The notes below the pieces were generated by a model. The model searched no databases and was not told where the DNA came from. It saw nothing but the letters and a program-made list of their open reading frames with translations. This document shows, piece by piece, positions 54,508-62,457 of a stretch of 64,000 nucleotides of DNA. The translations under genes and the position numbers were made by a program. The first letter of the stretch is position 1, and the number at the start of each line of letters is the position of its first letter. This stretch comes from CAVUAT01 sp963739545 (GTDB taxonomy: Bacteria; Actinomycetota; Thermoleophilia; Solirubrobacterales; 70-9), in assembly GCA_963739545.1 (NCBI GenBank), contig CAVUAT010000014.1, positions 62,001 through 126,000 of the forward strand, given 5' to 3'.

Positions 54508-54717
54508 CTAGCTCTTCTGGCGCTTTGCGGCGCGGCGGCGGAAGCGCTCGACGCGACCACCCGTGTCGACCAGCTTCTGCTTGCCCGTGTAGAACGGGTG
54601 GCACTGGGAGCAGAGCTCGACGTGGAGCTCGGGCTTGGTGGAGCGGGTGTAAAAGTCGTTGCCGCAGGAGCAGTGCACGTGGGAGAGCACGTACTCGGGA
54701 TGTATCTCTGTCTTCAT
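54508..54717 (-). CDS. rpmE: Ribosomal protein bL31, zinc-binding form
   Basis: 69 residues from ATG at 54717. 'MKTEIHPEYVLSHVHCSCGN' starts like C+ bL31, with Cys at 'HCSCGN' and 'ELCSQCHPFYTGKQKLVDTGGRVERF' region completing the zinc site. Large-subunit protein at the central protuberance bridging subunits. Head of the prfA-prmC-sua5 group; the 144 bp before prfA show no other gene. Confidence 0.97.
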   Translation of the reverse strand: MKTEIHPEYVLSHVHCSCGNDFYTRSTKPELHVELCSQCHPFYTGKQKLVDTGGRVERFRRRAAKRQKS

Positions 54718-54740
54718 GCCGTCGATTCTAGCCGTGGCAC

Positions 54741-54781
54741 TTGACATACACCCTGTATCTGGTAGACATACACGCTGTATG
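54741..54781 (+). promoter_or_regulatory. Promoter with two ATACA-n3-TGTAT palindromes and a probably leaderless start
   Basis: TTGACA (54741-54746) is a perfect -35; TAGACA (54763-54768) 16 bp on is a fair -10. The two palindromes ATACA-CCC-TGTAT (54746-54758) and ATACA-CGC-TGTAT (54768-54780) have centres 22 bp apart, on one DNA face. The second runs into the ATG at 54779-54781. Transcription would begin about at that ATG. A dimeric TetR- or MarR-like repressor is the natural reader. Confidence 0.65.
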
Positions 54782-55630
54782 GACAGCGCACGGCTCTCAG
54801 AGGGAACCATCCGCTACCGAGACACCGGCTCGGGCGCGCCGCTGGTCTTCGCGCACGGGCTGCTGGTGAACGGCCGCCTCTGGGACCCGCTCGTCGAGCG
54901 CCTCGCGACCAGCTACCGCTGCATCGTCCCCGAGCTCCCGCTCGGCTCGCACACCGTGCCGATGGACCCCGGCGCCGACCTGTCGCCCCCTGGGGTCGCC
55001 CGGACCCTTGGGGAGCTGATCGAAGAGCTCGACCTCGGCCCGGTCACCCTGGTCGGCAACGACTCGGGCGGCGCGGTCAGCCAAATCCTCGCCACCACCC
55101 GGCCCGAGCTGCTCAGCCGGCTGATCCTGACCAACTGCGACCTCTACGAGAACTTCCCCCCGAAGCTCTTCACCTACCTCGTCCTGGCGGCGAAGGTACC
55201 CGGCGCGCTGACCGCGGTCTCCCAGACGCTTCGCCTGAAGCCGCTCCGCCGCAGCCCACTCGCGTTCGGAGTGCTGACCAAGTCCCGCCTCGACGACGAG
55301 CTGCTCGACTCCTGGGTGCGCCCGGGCCTCGAGGACGCCGGCGTTCGCCGCGACACACGCAAGTTCATCCAGGGCATCTCGCCGAGCCAGACCGTCAACG
55401 CCGCGAGCGACCTCGGGCGCTTCGATGCCCCGACGCTGTTCGCCTGGGCTCCCGAGGATCGCTGGTTCCGCATCTCCGACGCCGAGCGGCTCGCCGCGTC
55501 GATGCCGGACGCGCGGGTCGAGCGAATCGGTGACGCGAAGACCTTCGTCCCGCTCGATCAGCCCGAGCGCCTCGCCGAGCTGATCACGGCGTTCGTCGGG
55601 GTCAGCAGGCCGACGGCGCCGCGGCCTTGA
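54779..55630 (+). CDS. Alpha/beta hydrolase
   Basis: 283 residues from ATG at 54779, which probably lies at the very 5' end of the message. 'PLVFAHGLLVNGRLWDPLVERL' is the oxyanion-hole HG region, the nucleophile position is 'LVGNDSGGAVSQ', where the elbow reads G-N-D-S-G: the Asp would be the nucleophile, as in haloalkane dehalogenases or epoxide hydrolases, instead of Ser. The acid may be in 'PTLFAWAPEDRWF', and the His would be expected near the C-terminus but reads 'KTFVPLDQPE', so no clear His is seen. The function and even activity are uncertain. It converges on the sulfatase with a 29 bp overlap. Confidence 0.82.
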   Translation: MDSARLSEGTIRYRDTGSGAPLVFAHGLLVNGRLWDPLVERLATSYRCIVPELPLGSHTVPMDPGADLSPPGVARTLGELIEELDLGPVTLVGNDSGGAVSQILATTRPELLSRLILTNCDLYENFPPKLFTYLVLAAKVPGALTAVSQTLRLKPLRRSPLAFGVLTKSRLDDELLDSWVRPGLEDAGVRRDTRKFIQGISPSQTVNAASDLGRFDAPTLFAWAPEDRWFRISDAERLAASMPDARVERIGDAKTFVPLDQPERLAELITAFVGVSRPTAPRP

Positions 55631-57416
55631 CCGTGGCGACGCGTCCGTCGAGCATCGTCGCGTTGACCGAGATCCGGTTCTTGCGCGCGCCCGAGAGCTT
55701 CTTCGACCCGACCTTACGCTCGATCCGCCCGGAGCCGTCGGTGCCTGCCTTGCGACCGCCGGCGTAGAAGCGGCCGAGCTCGACCTCGCCGACGTCGCCG
55801 CCGGTCAGCCGGGCCGCGATGCCTCCCGAGACGCAGCCGCCGCCGTTGTCGAACGAGAGCTTCAGCTTCAGGGCGGGACGAGCGGCGCATCCCGTGCCCG
55901 CGCAGTTGGCCGAGCGCGCCAGCAGCCTGTCGAGGGCACCCTTGACCGCGGCCAAGCTCGGGTCGGCGTGCCGGCTCGTTAGCTGGAACGGGTCGCTGAA
56001 GAGGTCGTAGAGCTCCTGCTCGCCGGTCCCGTACTCGGCGTAGAGGTAGCGATCGGTGCGCACCGCCTGGTAGTTGGTCGGGGGCGCCTCGGGGTCGTCG
56101 TCGGCATCTCCGGCGAAGAAGGCCTCGAGCCCGATGGGGCGGCCCGGTGAGAAGAGCTTGTCCGCCGCGAGCGGCACCAGCGTGCGGCCGTCGATCCGTC
56201 GCTCGGGCTTCGCGTTCGCGAAGTCGGCGATCGTCGGCGCGAGGTCGATGTTGCCGACGGGCTGCATGCGGTTCTTGCCCTTCGGCAGGCCGGGGCCGCG
56301 CATCAGCAGGGGGACGCGGATCGACTCCTCGTAGAGGCGGACCTTGCCCTGCCGCACCCGGTGCTCGCCGTGGAAGAACCCGTTGTCGGAGGTGTAGATG
56401 ATCACCGTGTTCTTGAGCTCGCCCTTCGCCTTCAGGGTGTCGGCGATGTTCCCCATCATGTCGTCGACCGCGAGCAGCGACTCCGCGCGGGCGCGATAGC
56501 GGTCGCGCGTCGCCTGCTGCTGTGCTCCGTTCATCACGGTGAGGTTCTGGATCGATTGCGGCTTGTCGGACACATCGGCCTCGTTGAAGCTCGGCTTGGT
56601 CGGAGGGGTGGCGCTCGCCAGAGTGCCCTCGTGGCGGACGGCGGCGCGCGGGTTGTTGTCCGGAGTCGTGAAAGCGCCGCCCTCGCTGTGCGAGGCGAGC
56701 GGCGCGACCGAGAGGAAGAAGGGCTTGGTGCTGGGAGCGTTGCGGCCGATGAAGTCCGCCGCCTTGGCCGAGTAGACATCGGTCTGGTAAGTGGCAGGGT
56801 CCTCGACGTCGGGCGTCGAGCCGTAGTGAACGACCGAGCCGTTCTCGTTCAGCGTGTAGCCGTACATCGTGTAGGTCCCGCCGGTGTAGGCGTCGGGGTC
56901 GTCGAGCGAGCCGTACCACTCGCTCCAGCCCGGGGGGACCTCCGTGTCGGGGGAGGTCGTGCCGTAGCCGTTCAGGAACTTGCCGATGTGCGCGGTGCGG
57001 TAGCCCGAGCGCTGAAGCCAGACCGGGAGCGTGTTCGACTTGTCGAGCTTCGAGTAGCCGCCGGTGGGGAACTGATTCGTGCGCACGCCGTGGTTGTGCG
57101 GGTACTGACCGGTCAGCCAGGTCGAGCGCGAGGGGCAGCAGAGCGGGTACGTGGCGAAGCTGTTGGCGAAGTTGACGCCTCCCTGGTCGAGCAACGCGTT
57201 CGTCTTCGGCATGAACCGCTGCTGCTCGGCGGCGTGGTCGTCGGTCATCACCAGGACGATGTTCGGCCGCTTCTGCTTCTTATTGGGCTTCTTCGAGGCC
57301 TCGCCACCGCCGGGGAACAGGGCGATCGCGGCGCAGGCGAGACCCAGGATCGCCGCGGCGCCGAAGGCTCGCCGCGCGCTTGCACTCTCCCCGCCGGCCG
57401 TTCGCATCGCTCGCAT
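55602..57416 (-). CDS. Secreted sulfatase (arylsulfatase family)
   Basis: 604 residues. A signal peptide covers about residues 1-40. Metal ligands 'VLVMTDDHA' (Asp59, Asp60) and the formylglycine motif 'LCCPSRSTWLTGQ' with Cys93 in CxPSR, so an FGE-type or anaerobic maturase must activate it; none is in this window. Further active-site parts: 'GKFLNGYG', 'HSEGGAF' and 'IIYTSDNGFFHGEHR' with the metal Asp-Asn. The C-terminal about 110 residues form an extra beta-rich domain ('LKLKLSFDNGGGCVSGGIAARL' area) seen in some actinobacterial homologues. It acts on extracellular sulfate esters; substrate unknown. Confidence 0.93.
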   Translation of the reverse strand: MRAMRTAGGESASARRAFGAAAILGLACAAIALFPGGGEASKKPNKKQKRPNIVLVMTDDHAAEQQRFMPKTNALLDQGGVNFANSFATYPLCCPSRSTWLTGQYPHNHGVRTNQFPTGGYSKLDKSNTLPVWLQRSGYRTAHIGKFLNGYGTTSPDTEVPPGWSEWYGSLDDPDAYTGGTYTMYGYTLNENGSVVHYGSTPDVEDPATYQTDVYSAKAADFIGRNAPSTKPFFLSVAPLASHSEGGAFTTPDNNPRAAVRHEGTLASATPPTKPSFNEADVSDKPQSIQNLTVMNGAQQQATRDRYRARAESLLAVDDMMGNIADTLKAKGELKNTVIIYTSDNGFFHGEHRVRQGKVRLYEESIRVPLLMRGPGLPKGKNRMQPVGNIDLAPTIADFANAKPERRIDGRTLVPLAADKLFSPGRPIGLEAFFAGDADDDPEAPPTNYQAVRTDRYLYAEYGTGEQELYDLFSDPFQLTSRHADPSLAAVKGALDRLLARSANCAGTGCAARPALKLKLSFDNGGGCVSGGIAARLTGGDVGEVELGRFYAGGRKAGTDGSGRIERKVGSKKLSGARKNRISVNATMLDGRVATVKAAAPSAC

Positions 57417-57487
57417 GTCGACAGCCCAAACAACTGGGTAGGCGAAGAGTTGCGCCCGATCTCTTCGTCCGGGACTAGTCTCCGACG

Positions 57488-58129
57488 ATGACCGCCAAAA
57501 GAGGACAGATCTCGGTCGTCCTCGCCGACGATCACGCGGTGGTCCGATCAGCTCTCAAGATGCTGCTCGAGAACGAGGACGGCATCGAGGTGGTGGCGGA
57601 GGCCGAGAACGCCGCCTCGGCGATCCGCTACGTCGGGGGCCACCGGCCCTCCGTCCTGATCCTCGACATCAACATGCCGGGTGGATCGGGCCTGGCTGCG
57701 ATCCCTGAGATCCGGAGCTCCTCACCCGAGACGAGCATCGTGATGCTGACGATGCAGGAGGAGACTGCCTCGGCGCGCGAGGCCCTTCAGGCCGGCGTAC
57801 TCGGCTACATCCTCAAGGAAGCGGCGAGCGAGGAGCTGGTCAAGGCCGTACGCCTCGCCGCCGAGGGCAAGACCTACCTCCAGCCCGAGCTCGGCGCGCG
57901 GCTTGCGGCCGAGCCCGAGGTGGCCTCCCCAGACGACCTCAGCGACCGCGAGCTCGAGGTGCTGAGGCTGATTGCACTCGGGCACACGAACAACGAGATC
58001 GCCAAGAGCCTCTTCCTCAGCGTCCGCACGGTCGAGTCCCACCGCGCGCACATCCAGCAGAAGCTGGGACTGACGAGCCGCTCGGAGCTCGTCCGCTACG
58101 CCCTCGACCGCGGTCTGATCGACGTCTAG
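57488..58129 (+). CDS. NarL/LuxR-type response regulator
   Basis: 213 residues. Receiver domain: acidic pair Asp14/Asp15 ('VLADDHAVVR'), phospho-acceptor Asp60 ('VLILDINMPGGSG'), Thr88 ('IVMLT') and Lys110 ('GYILKEA'). The C-terminal LuxR helix-turn-helix is 'LSDRELEVLRLIALGHTNNEIAKSLFLSVRTVESHRAHIQQKLGL' area. No classical sensor kinase gene is next to it, but the convergent mini-gene 58126-58365 has a HisKA_3-like segment. Divergent from the sulfatase gene. Confidence 0.94.
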   Translation: MTAKRGQISVVLADDHAVVRSALKMLLENEDGIEVVAEAENAASAIRYVGGHRPSVLILDINMPGGSGLAAIPEIRSSSPETSIVMLTMQEETASAREALQAGVLGYILKEAASEELVKAVRLAAEGKTYLQPELGARLAAEPEVASPDDLSDRELEVLRLIALGHTNNEIAKSLFLSVRTVESHRAHIQQKLGLTSRSELVRYALDRGLIDV

Positions 58130-58365
58130 CGGCTACGCGGCGGGTCTTTCGGCGCGCGCATCTCGGCCATCATCGCCCGGATGGTGGCGATCTCCTCGTC
58201 GATCTGGCGGACCGACTCGATCGCGGCGCGGTCCAGCGACTGCGCCGAGCCCTGATCGATCGCCGACGCGAGCAGCAGCCGCACCGCCATGAGGCCTTGC
58301 AGCGGGCCGTCGCGGAGCTCGCGCTCCCAACGGGTCTCGGCGCGCTCTTCGACACGGCTGGCCAT
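58126..58365 (-). CDS. Small HisKA_3-like protein lacking the phospho-acceptor His
   Basis: 79 residues, convergent with the response regulator (4 bp overlap). 'WERELRDGPLQGLMAVRLLLASA' region copies the dimerisation helix of NarX/LiaS-type kinases, where the motif is E-L-H-D-G-P-L-Q; here the His is Arg18. The second helix is 'IESVRQIDEEIATIRAMMAEMR'. No ATPase domain follows, and none is seen upstream. It could be a dimerisation or decoy module for a NarL-type kinase, or the remnant of one. Start at ATG 58365 is plausible but not proven. Confidence 0.6.
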   Translation of the reverse strand: MASRVEERAETRWERELRDGPLQGLMAVRLLLASAIDQGSAQSLDRAAIESVRQIDEEIATIRAMMAEMRAPKDPPRSR

Positions 58366-58489
58366 CGTCTCCCGAGCCTATTTGGCGCCTGGCACGCCAG
58401 CATCAGCAGCACCCACGGATTCGCCCTGCGGACAACTACTGACCGCCGCGGCCGATTAGCGCCGGGCTCGGCCGGGTAGGCGGCTGTCG

Positions 58490-58894
58490 GTGAAGCGCTC
58501 GGGACAGCTCGGCAGGATCGGTTCGCGGACGGCCGCGGCATTGTGCTGCGCCACGCTGCTCGCAGCCTGTGGCTCCGACGACGACGAGAACACCAACGCC
58601 GAGGAGCGCACCACGCCGCAGGCCGCGGTCGAAGAGCAGCCTCTCGATCCGATCGAGGAGCGCGGCCGCGAGCTGTTCGTCGCCAACTGCGGCGCCTGCC
58701 ACACCCTGGACGCTGCCGGCACTCAGGGAGCCATTGGGCCGAACCTGAACGAGGCGCAAGTCGACGAGGCCGAGGTGCTCGCGGTGATCGCAAACGGCGG
58801 CAAGGGCAGCGGCAACATGCCCGCGAACCTGGTCACCGGCGAAGATGCCGAGGCCGTCGCCGCCTTCGTCGCCGCCTCGGGCCCCGGCAGCTAG
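58490..58894 (+). CDS. Class I cytochrome c, lipoprotein form
   Basis: 134 residues from GTG at 58490. A lipoprotein signal ends 'LLAACGSDDD' (lipid Cys at about residue 27), a short acidic linker follows, then the haem c domain: 'GRELFVANCGACHTLDAAGTQGAIGPNLN' area with C-x-x-C-H and the axial Met in 'GSGNMPANLVTGEDAEAVAAFVA' region. A periplasm-facing, membrane-anchored electron carrier. It stands alone between the HisKA-like mini-gene and a convergent GNAT gene (overlap 4 bp); no oxidase is nearby. Confidence 0.92.
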   Translation: MKRSGQLGRIGSRTAAALCCATLLAACGSDDDENTNAEERTTPQAAVEEQPLDPIEERGRELFVANCGACHTLDAAGTQGAIGPNLNEAQVDEAEVLAVIANGGKGSGNMPANLVTGEDAEAVAAFVAASGPGS

Positions 58895-59535
58895 TCGCCG
58901 AGAAGACTCGGGCCATCGCGGTCCGGCCCAGGTGCCCGCGCAAGCTCGATCGGCTGCGCCGCCACGGCTCTCAGAACGCTGCGAAGCGCAGGGTCCTCCG
59001 CGACTTCGGAATAGAGCGGCACATCGACCTCGATCGCTTCACCGGCGCGATCCGAGACCCGGACCTCGCCGATGCCCTCGAGCAGGCCCACCATCTCGTC
59101 GTTCTCGGCGAGCAGCAGCGCCGTGAACGTGCGGATGCCCTCCTCGGCGGCGCGCCCGGCGAGGATCCTCGTCAGCGCGGTGCCCAAGCCCTTGCCCTGC
59201 CAGTCGTCAGCGACCGTGACCGCCGCTTCGGCGTGCTCGTCGTCCTCGCGCACGTAGCGGCCGACCCCGACCAGGTTCCCGGGGGTCGCGAGGTCGAGGG
59301 CGATCACCGCCTCGTGGTCGCGGTGGTCGACGTCGGTCAGGTAGGTGAGCTGCGACGCGGTCAGGGTCTCCATCGGCGTCAGGAACCGCCGGTACCGCGA
59401 CTCCGGGCTCAGCCGCTCGAACCCCCGCAGCAGCGCGTCGCGGTCCTCGGGGCGGATCTGGCGGATCGCCGCCCAGGAGCCGTCGCTGAGCTCCACCTCG
59501 ACACCGTCCGAAGGCCCACGTGCCATGGGCATCAT
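58891..59535 (-). CDS. GNAT family N-acetyltransferase
   Basis: 214 residues. The acetyl-CoA binding motif is 'VADDWQGKGLGTALTRILAGRA' (Q-x-x-G-x-G). The N-terminal segment 'IRQIRPEDRDALLRGFERLSPESRYRRFL' area is typical of the Pat-like/YfiQ-type acetyltransferases that in other actinobacteria carry a cyclic-nucleotide domain; none is present here. Protein acetylation is possible, small-molecule substrates equally so. Several ATG codons near the start (59535, 59532, 59526) are usable. Confidence 0.88.
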   Translation of the reverse strand: MMPMARGPSDGVEVELSDGSWAAIRQIRPEDRDALLRGFERLSPESRYRRFLTPMETLTASQLTYLTDVDHRDHEAVIALDLATPGNLVGVGRYVREDDEHAEAAVTVADDWQGKGLGTALTRILAGRAAEEGIRTFTALLLAENDEMVGLLEGIGEVRVSDRAGEAIEVDVPLYSEVAEDPALRSVLRAVAAQPIELARAPGPDRDGPSLLGD

Positions 59536-59616
59536 CCGGCGCGATCGTAGCGGCCGTCCACCATCAATCGCGGCGGCAAGCTGCCGGTCCGAAGTGCTGC
59601 GGCCTGACGATCGCTG

Positions 59617-61314
59617 CTAGACCTCCTGGTAGAGGGGCCCGTCGCCGCCCTCGGGCAGCGTCAGCCTGCCGCCCTTGGCGGTGATCGCGCCGCACTGCAC
59701 GCAGTTCGATGCCGTCACGTTCACGTCCACGGTCTCGGCCCCGTTCTCGAACTGCTCCTCGGGGATCTCATAGACGGCCGCGGGGCACATCGAGACCCAC
59801 GTCTGCGCGACCTCGCGCGGCACCTTCTCCTGGATGCGGATGTGGTTCGGCGCGTCGTCGCGGGTCGCGTTGCCCGAGAGGAAGACCGAGTTCAGCTTGT
59901 CGAAGGTGTACTCGTTGTCGGGCGTCGGGTAGTGGTCCGACGCCTTGCCGATCTCCACCTCGATCTCGGCGTCGTCCTCGTTCTCCCAGTGCCCGCCCGG
60001 GAAGTGACCCTTGCTCACGGTCATCGCGCTTGCGATCGCGCCGCCGACGAAGAAGCCCTTGTCGAAGGGCTGGCGCATGTTGCGCGACTCGTAGAGCTCG
60101 TCCTCGATCAGCGACTTCTTGACCTTGCGGTCGTACGCCTCGAAGTTGACCGATTCCTGCTTCAACGCCTCGACGATCGCCTCCGCTGCGTAGATCCCGG
60201 CGTGCATCGCGTAGTGGACGCCCTTAAGCGTCGGGATGTTGACCATGCAGGCCGCGTCGCCGGCGAGGACCATGCCCGGCGTCGAGAGGCGCCGCGGCAT
60301 CGACCAGTAGCCACCCGAGGGAATGGTCTTCGCGCCCCAGGCGACCCGCTTGCCGCCCTCGAGGATGTTCCTGATGAAGGGATGGGTCTTGACCTGCTGC
60401 AGGCCGTCGTGGACCGAGAAGGTGGCGTCGCTGGTGTCGAGGCCGCAGACGAGCCCGATGCAGATCTTGTCCTCGCCCATCGGGTAGATGAACGTTCCGC
60501 CGAATTCGTTGAACTTGGCGCGCTTTCGAAGCGGCCAGCCCATCGTGTGGATGACGCGGTCCAGCGGCTCCTTCACCTCCCAGACCTCCTTGACGCCGAG
60601 CTCCCAGCGCCGCGGGTTGGAGCCGTGCAGGTCGAAGTAGTCGAGCGCCGCGCCGGTCAGGTGGCCGAGCGTTCCCTCGGCTAGGACGGTCGCCTTCGCG
60701 ACGACGTCGGAGCCGGGCTCGAAGTTGCCGAGCTCCTCGCCCTCCTTGCCGCGGCCCTTGTCGCCCGAGCGCACGCCGCGGACGATCCGGTCCTCGACGA
60801 GCAGCTTGTCGGCGGAGGTCTCCGAAAGGACGTAGGCCCCAGTCTCCTCGGCCTTGTCCTGGAGGAAGCGGCCGAGCTTCGCGACCGAGGTCACGTAGTT
60901 GCCGTGGTTTCGGAAGTTCGGCGGCATGGGCTTCAGCGGAAGCGCGTGCTTCGGCGTCAGCAGGTAGACCGCGTCCTTGGTGACCTCCTGGTAGACGGGC
61001 CAGTCCGCCTTGTCGAGATCGGGGAAGAGCTCCTCCATCGCCGACGGGCGCATGTTCGCCCCAGAGAGCAGGTGCGCCCCCGAGGTCTTGCCCTTCTCGA
61101 TCACGGCGACCGGGACCTCGCCCAGCTTCTCTGCGAGCTCGGGCTCGCCCTCGAGGAGCTGCCCGAGCTTGACCGCGCAGGCGAGGCCGGCGGGGCCTCC
61201 GCCGACGATCGCGACGCCGACCTCGATCCGTTCCTCTTCGGGATCGGTGATGCCTGTGATGAACTCCTCCGCCGGCTTCACCGGCGGCGGGAACTCAGCG
61301 GGTGCGTGACCCAC
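59617..61314 (-). CDS. Electron transfer flavoprotein-ubiquinone oxidoreductase (ETF-QO/FixC-like)
   Basis: 565 residues. FAD domain: 'VGVAIVGGGPAGLACAVKLGQL' area, 'GTSGAHLLSGANMRPSAMEELFPD'-like region, 'VLAGDAACMVNIPTLKGVHYAMHAG' area. The C-terminal ferredoxin-like part is 'CPAAVYEIPEEQFEN' and 'NCVQCGAITAKGGRLTLPEGG'. Canonical ETF-QO has four cluster Cys, the last three as CxxCxxC; here the third of these reads Ile, leaving three Cys visible. It passes electrons from ETF to the quinone pool at the membrane surface. Starts 5 bp after etfA ends; one transcript with etfB-etfA. Confidence 0.92.
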   Translation of the reverse strand: MGHAPAEFPPPVKPAEEFITGITDPEEERIEVGVAIVGGGPAGLACAVKLGQLLEGEPELAEKLGEVPVAVIEKGKTSGAHLLSGANMRPSAMEELFPDLDKADWPVYQEVTKDAVYLLTPKHALPLKPMPPNFRNHGNYVTSVAKLGRFLQDKAEETGAYVLSETSADKLLVEDRIVRGVRSGDKGRGKEGEELGNFEPGSDVVAKATVLAEGTLGHLTGAALDYFDLHGSNPRRWELGVKEVWEVKEPLDRVIHTMGWPLRKRAKFNEFGGTFIYPMGEDKICIGLVCGLDTSDATFSVHDGLQQVKTHPFIRNILEGGKRVAWGAKTIPSGGYWSMPRRLSTPGMVLAGDAACMVNIPTLKGVHYAMHAGIYAAEAIVEALKQESVNFEAYDRKVKKSLIEDELYESRNMRQPFDKGFFVGGAIASAMTVSKGHFPGGHWENEDDAEIEVEIGKASDHYPTPDNEYTFDKLNSVFLSGNATRDDAPNHIRIQEKVPREVAQTWVSMCPAAVYEIPEEQFENGAETVDVNVTASNCVQCGAITAKGGRLTLPEGGDGPLYQEV

Positions 61315-61318
61315 CCGG

Positions 61319-62293
61319 CTAGCCGCCCTTCTTGGCCTTGATCGCCTCGGTCAGCTGGGGGACGATCTTGTGAAGGTCGCCGACGACGCCGAGGTCGCAG
61401 AACTCGAAGATCGGCGCGTTCTGGTCCTTGTTGATCGCGAGGATGTTTTCGGAGTTCTGCATGCCGACCTTGTGCTGGATCGCTCCCGAGATGCCCGCGG
61501 CCAGGTAGAGCTTCGGCGCGACGGTCTTGCCCGTCTGGCCGATCTGGGCCGCGTAGGGGTACCAGCCGGCGTCGACGACGGCGCGGGTCGCAGCGACTGC
61601 TCCGCCCATCGCGGTCGCGAGCTCCTCGGCCATCTCGAAGTTCTCCTTCTGGCCGAGGCCTCGGCCGCCACCCACCAGGATGTCGGCGTCCTCGATGTTG
61701 ACGTCCTCGCCGCGCTGCTCACCGCGCTTCACGAGCTTGGCCTTCGTCGACCACTCGGAGAGCTCGACCTCGACGTCGGAGACCTCGGCGGTCCCGTCGC
61801 CCTCGTTCTCGTCGAACGCGTTCAGGCGGCCGATGATGATGCCGGGCTCGGAGACGTAGCCGACGTCGGCGATCTCGGAGTCCTGCAGGATCGGGCGCTC
61901 GACGACGAGCTTGCCGTCCTGGACCCTGACCGCAGTCACTTCCATCGTCACACCGGCGTCGAGGCGGGCCGTGAGGCCGGCGCCGATCTCGAAGCCGAGC
62001 AGGCCACCGCCGAACAGCGCGTAGGAGATGTCGTTCTCGCTCATCACCTTCGCCATCACGTCGACTATCGGCTGAGCCAGCCCCTCGGGGACGTTCTTGG
62101 CGCGGTAGACCGTCTTGACGCCGTAGCGGCCGAGGGCGGCGGCGGCATCGTCGGCGATGTCGCCGACGATCACGGCGGATGCCTCGGTGCCGAGCTCGCC
62201 GGCCAGCTTCGAGGCCTCAGAGAGAGCGCCGAGTGAGTTCTTGTTGAAGTTGCCCTCGTCGTCATGCAGGGCGTAGACCAGGATGCCCGCCAT
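61319..62293 (-). CDS. etfA: Electron transfer flavoprotein alpha subunit
   Basis: 324 residues. N-terminal domain 'GILVYALHDDEGNFNKNSLGALSEASKLAGELG' area; C-terminal FAD domain 'DADILVGGGRGLGQKENFEMAEELATAMGGAVAATRAVVDAGWYP' area, 'QIGQTGKTVAPKLYLAAGISGAIQH' region and 'ILAINKDQNAPIFEFCDLGVVGD', all diagnostic. Forms a heterodimer with EtfB and takes electrons from acyl-CoA and related dehydrogenases. Separated from etfB by 164 bp that contain a strong hairpin. Confidence 0.96.
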   Translation of the reverse strand: MAGILVYALHDDEGNFNKNSLGALSEASKLAGELGTEASAVIVGDIADDAAAALGRYGVKTVYRAKNVPEGLAQPIVDVMAKVMSENDISYALFGGGLLGFEIGAGLTARLDAGVTMEVTAVRVQDGKLVVERPILQDSEIADVGYVSEPGIIIGRLNAFDENEGDGTAEVSDVEVELSEWSTKAKLVKRGEQRGEDVNIEDADILVGGGRGLGQKENFEMAEELATAMGGAVAATRAVVDAGWYPYAAQIGQTGKTVAPKLYLAAGISGAIQHKVGMQNSENILAINKDQNAPIFEFCDLGVVGDLHKIVPQLTEAIKAKKGG

Positions 62294-62365
62294 CAGATGA
62301 CCGCCTTTCGATAAGTGTGCGACCGGGGGTTCACCCGGCCAAGCAGCTCAAGGACGCACGGCGAA

Positions 62366-62386
62366 GCCTTTGGCGGCGCCAAAGGC
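62366..62386 (-). repeat. Perfect hairpin between etfB and etfA
   Basis: GCCTTTGGC, loop GGC, GCCAAAGGC: nine-base-pair stem in the 164 bp gap of the etfB-etfA transcript. No T-tract. It could stabilise one half of the mRNA or reduce read-through. Confidence 0.5.
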
Positions 62387-62457
62387 GAGCCCGAGGACGA
62401 AGAGATGCGCAGCGCCGGGCGAATCATCCGGACGTGCGCTGATCGGAAGTCGGTCAT

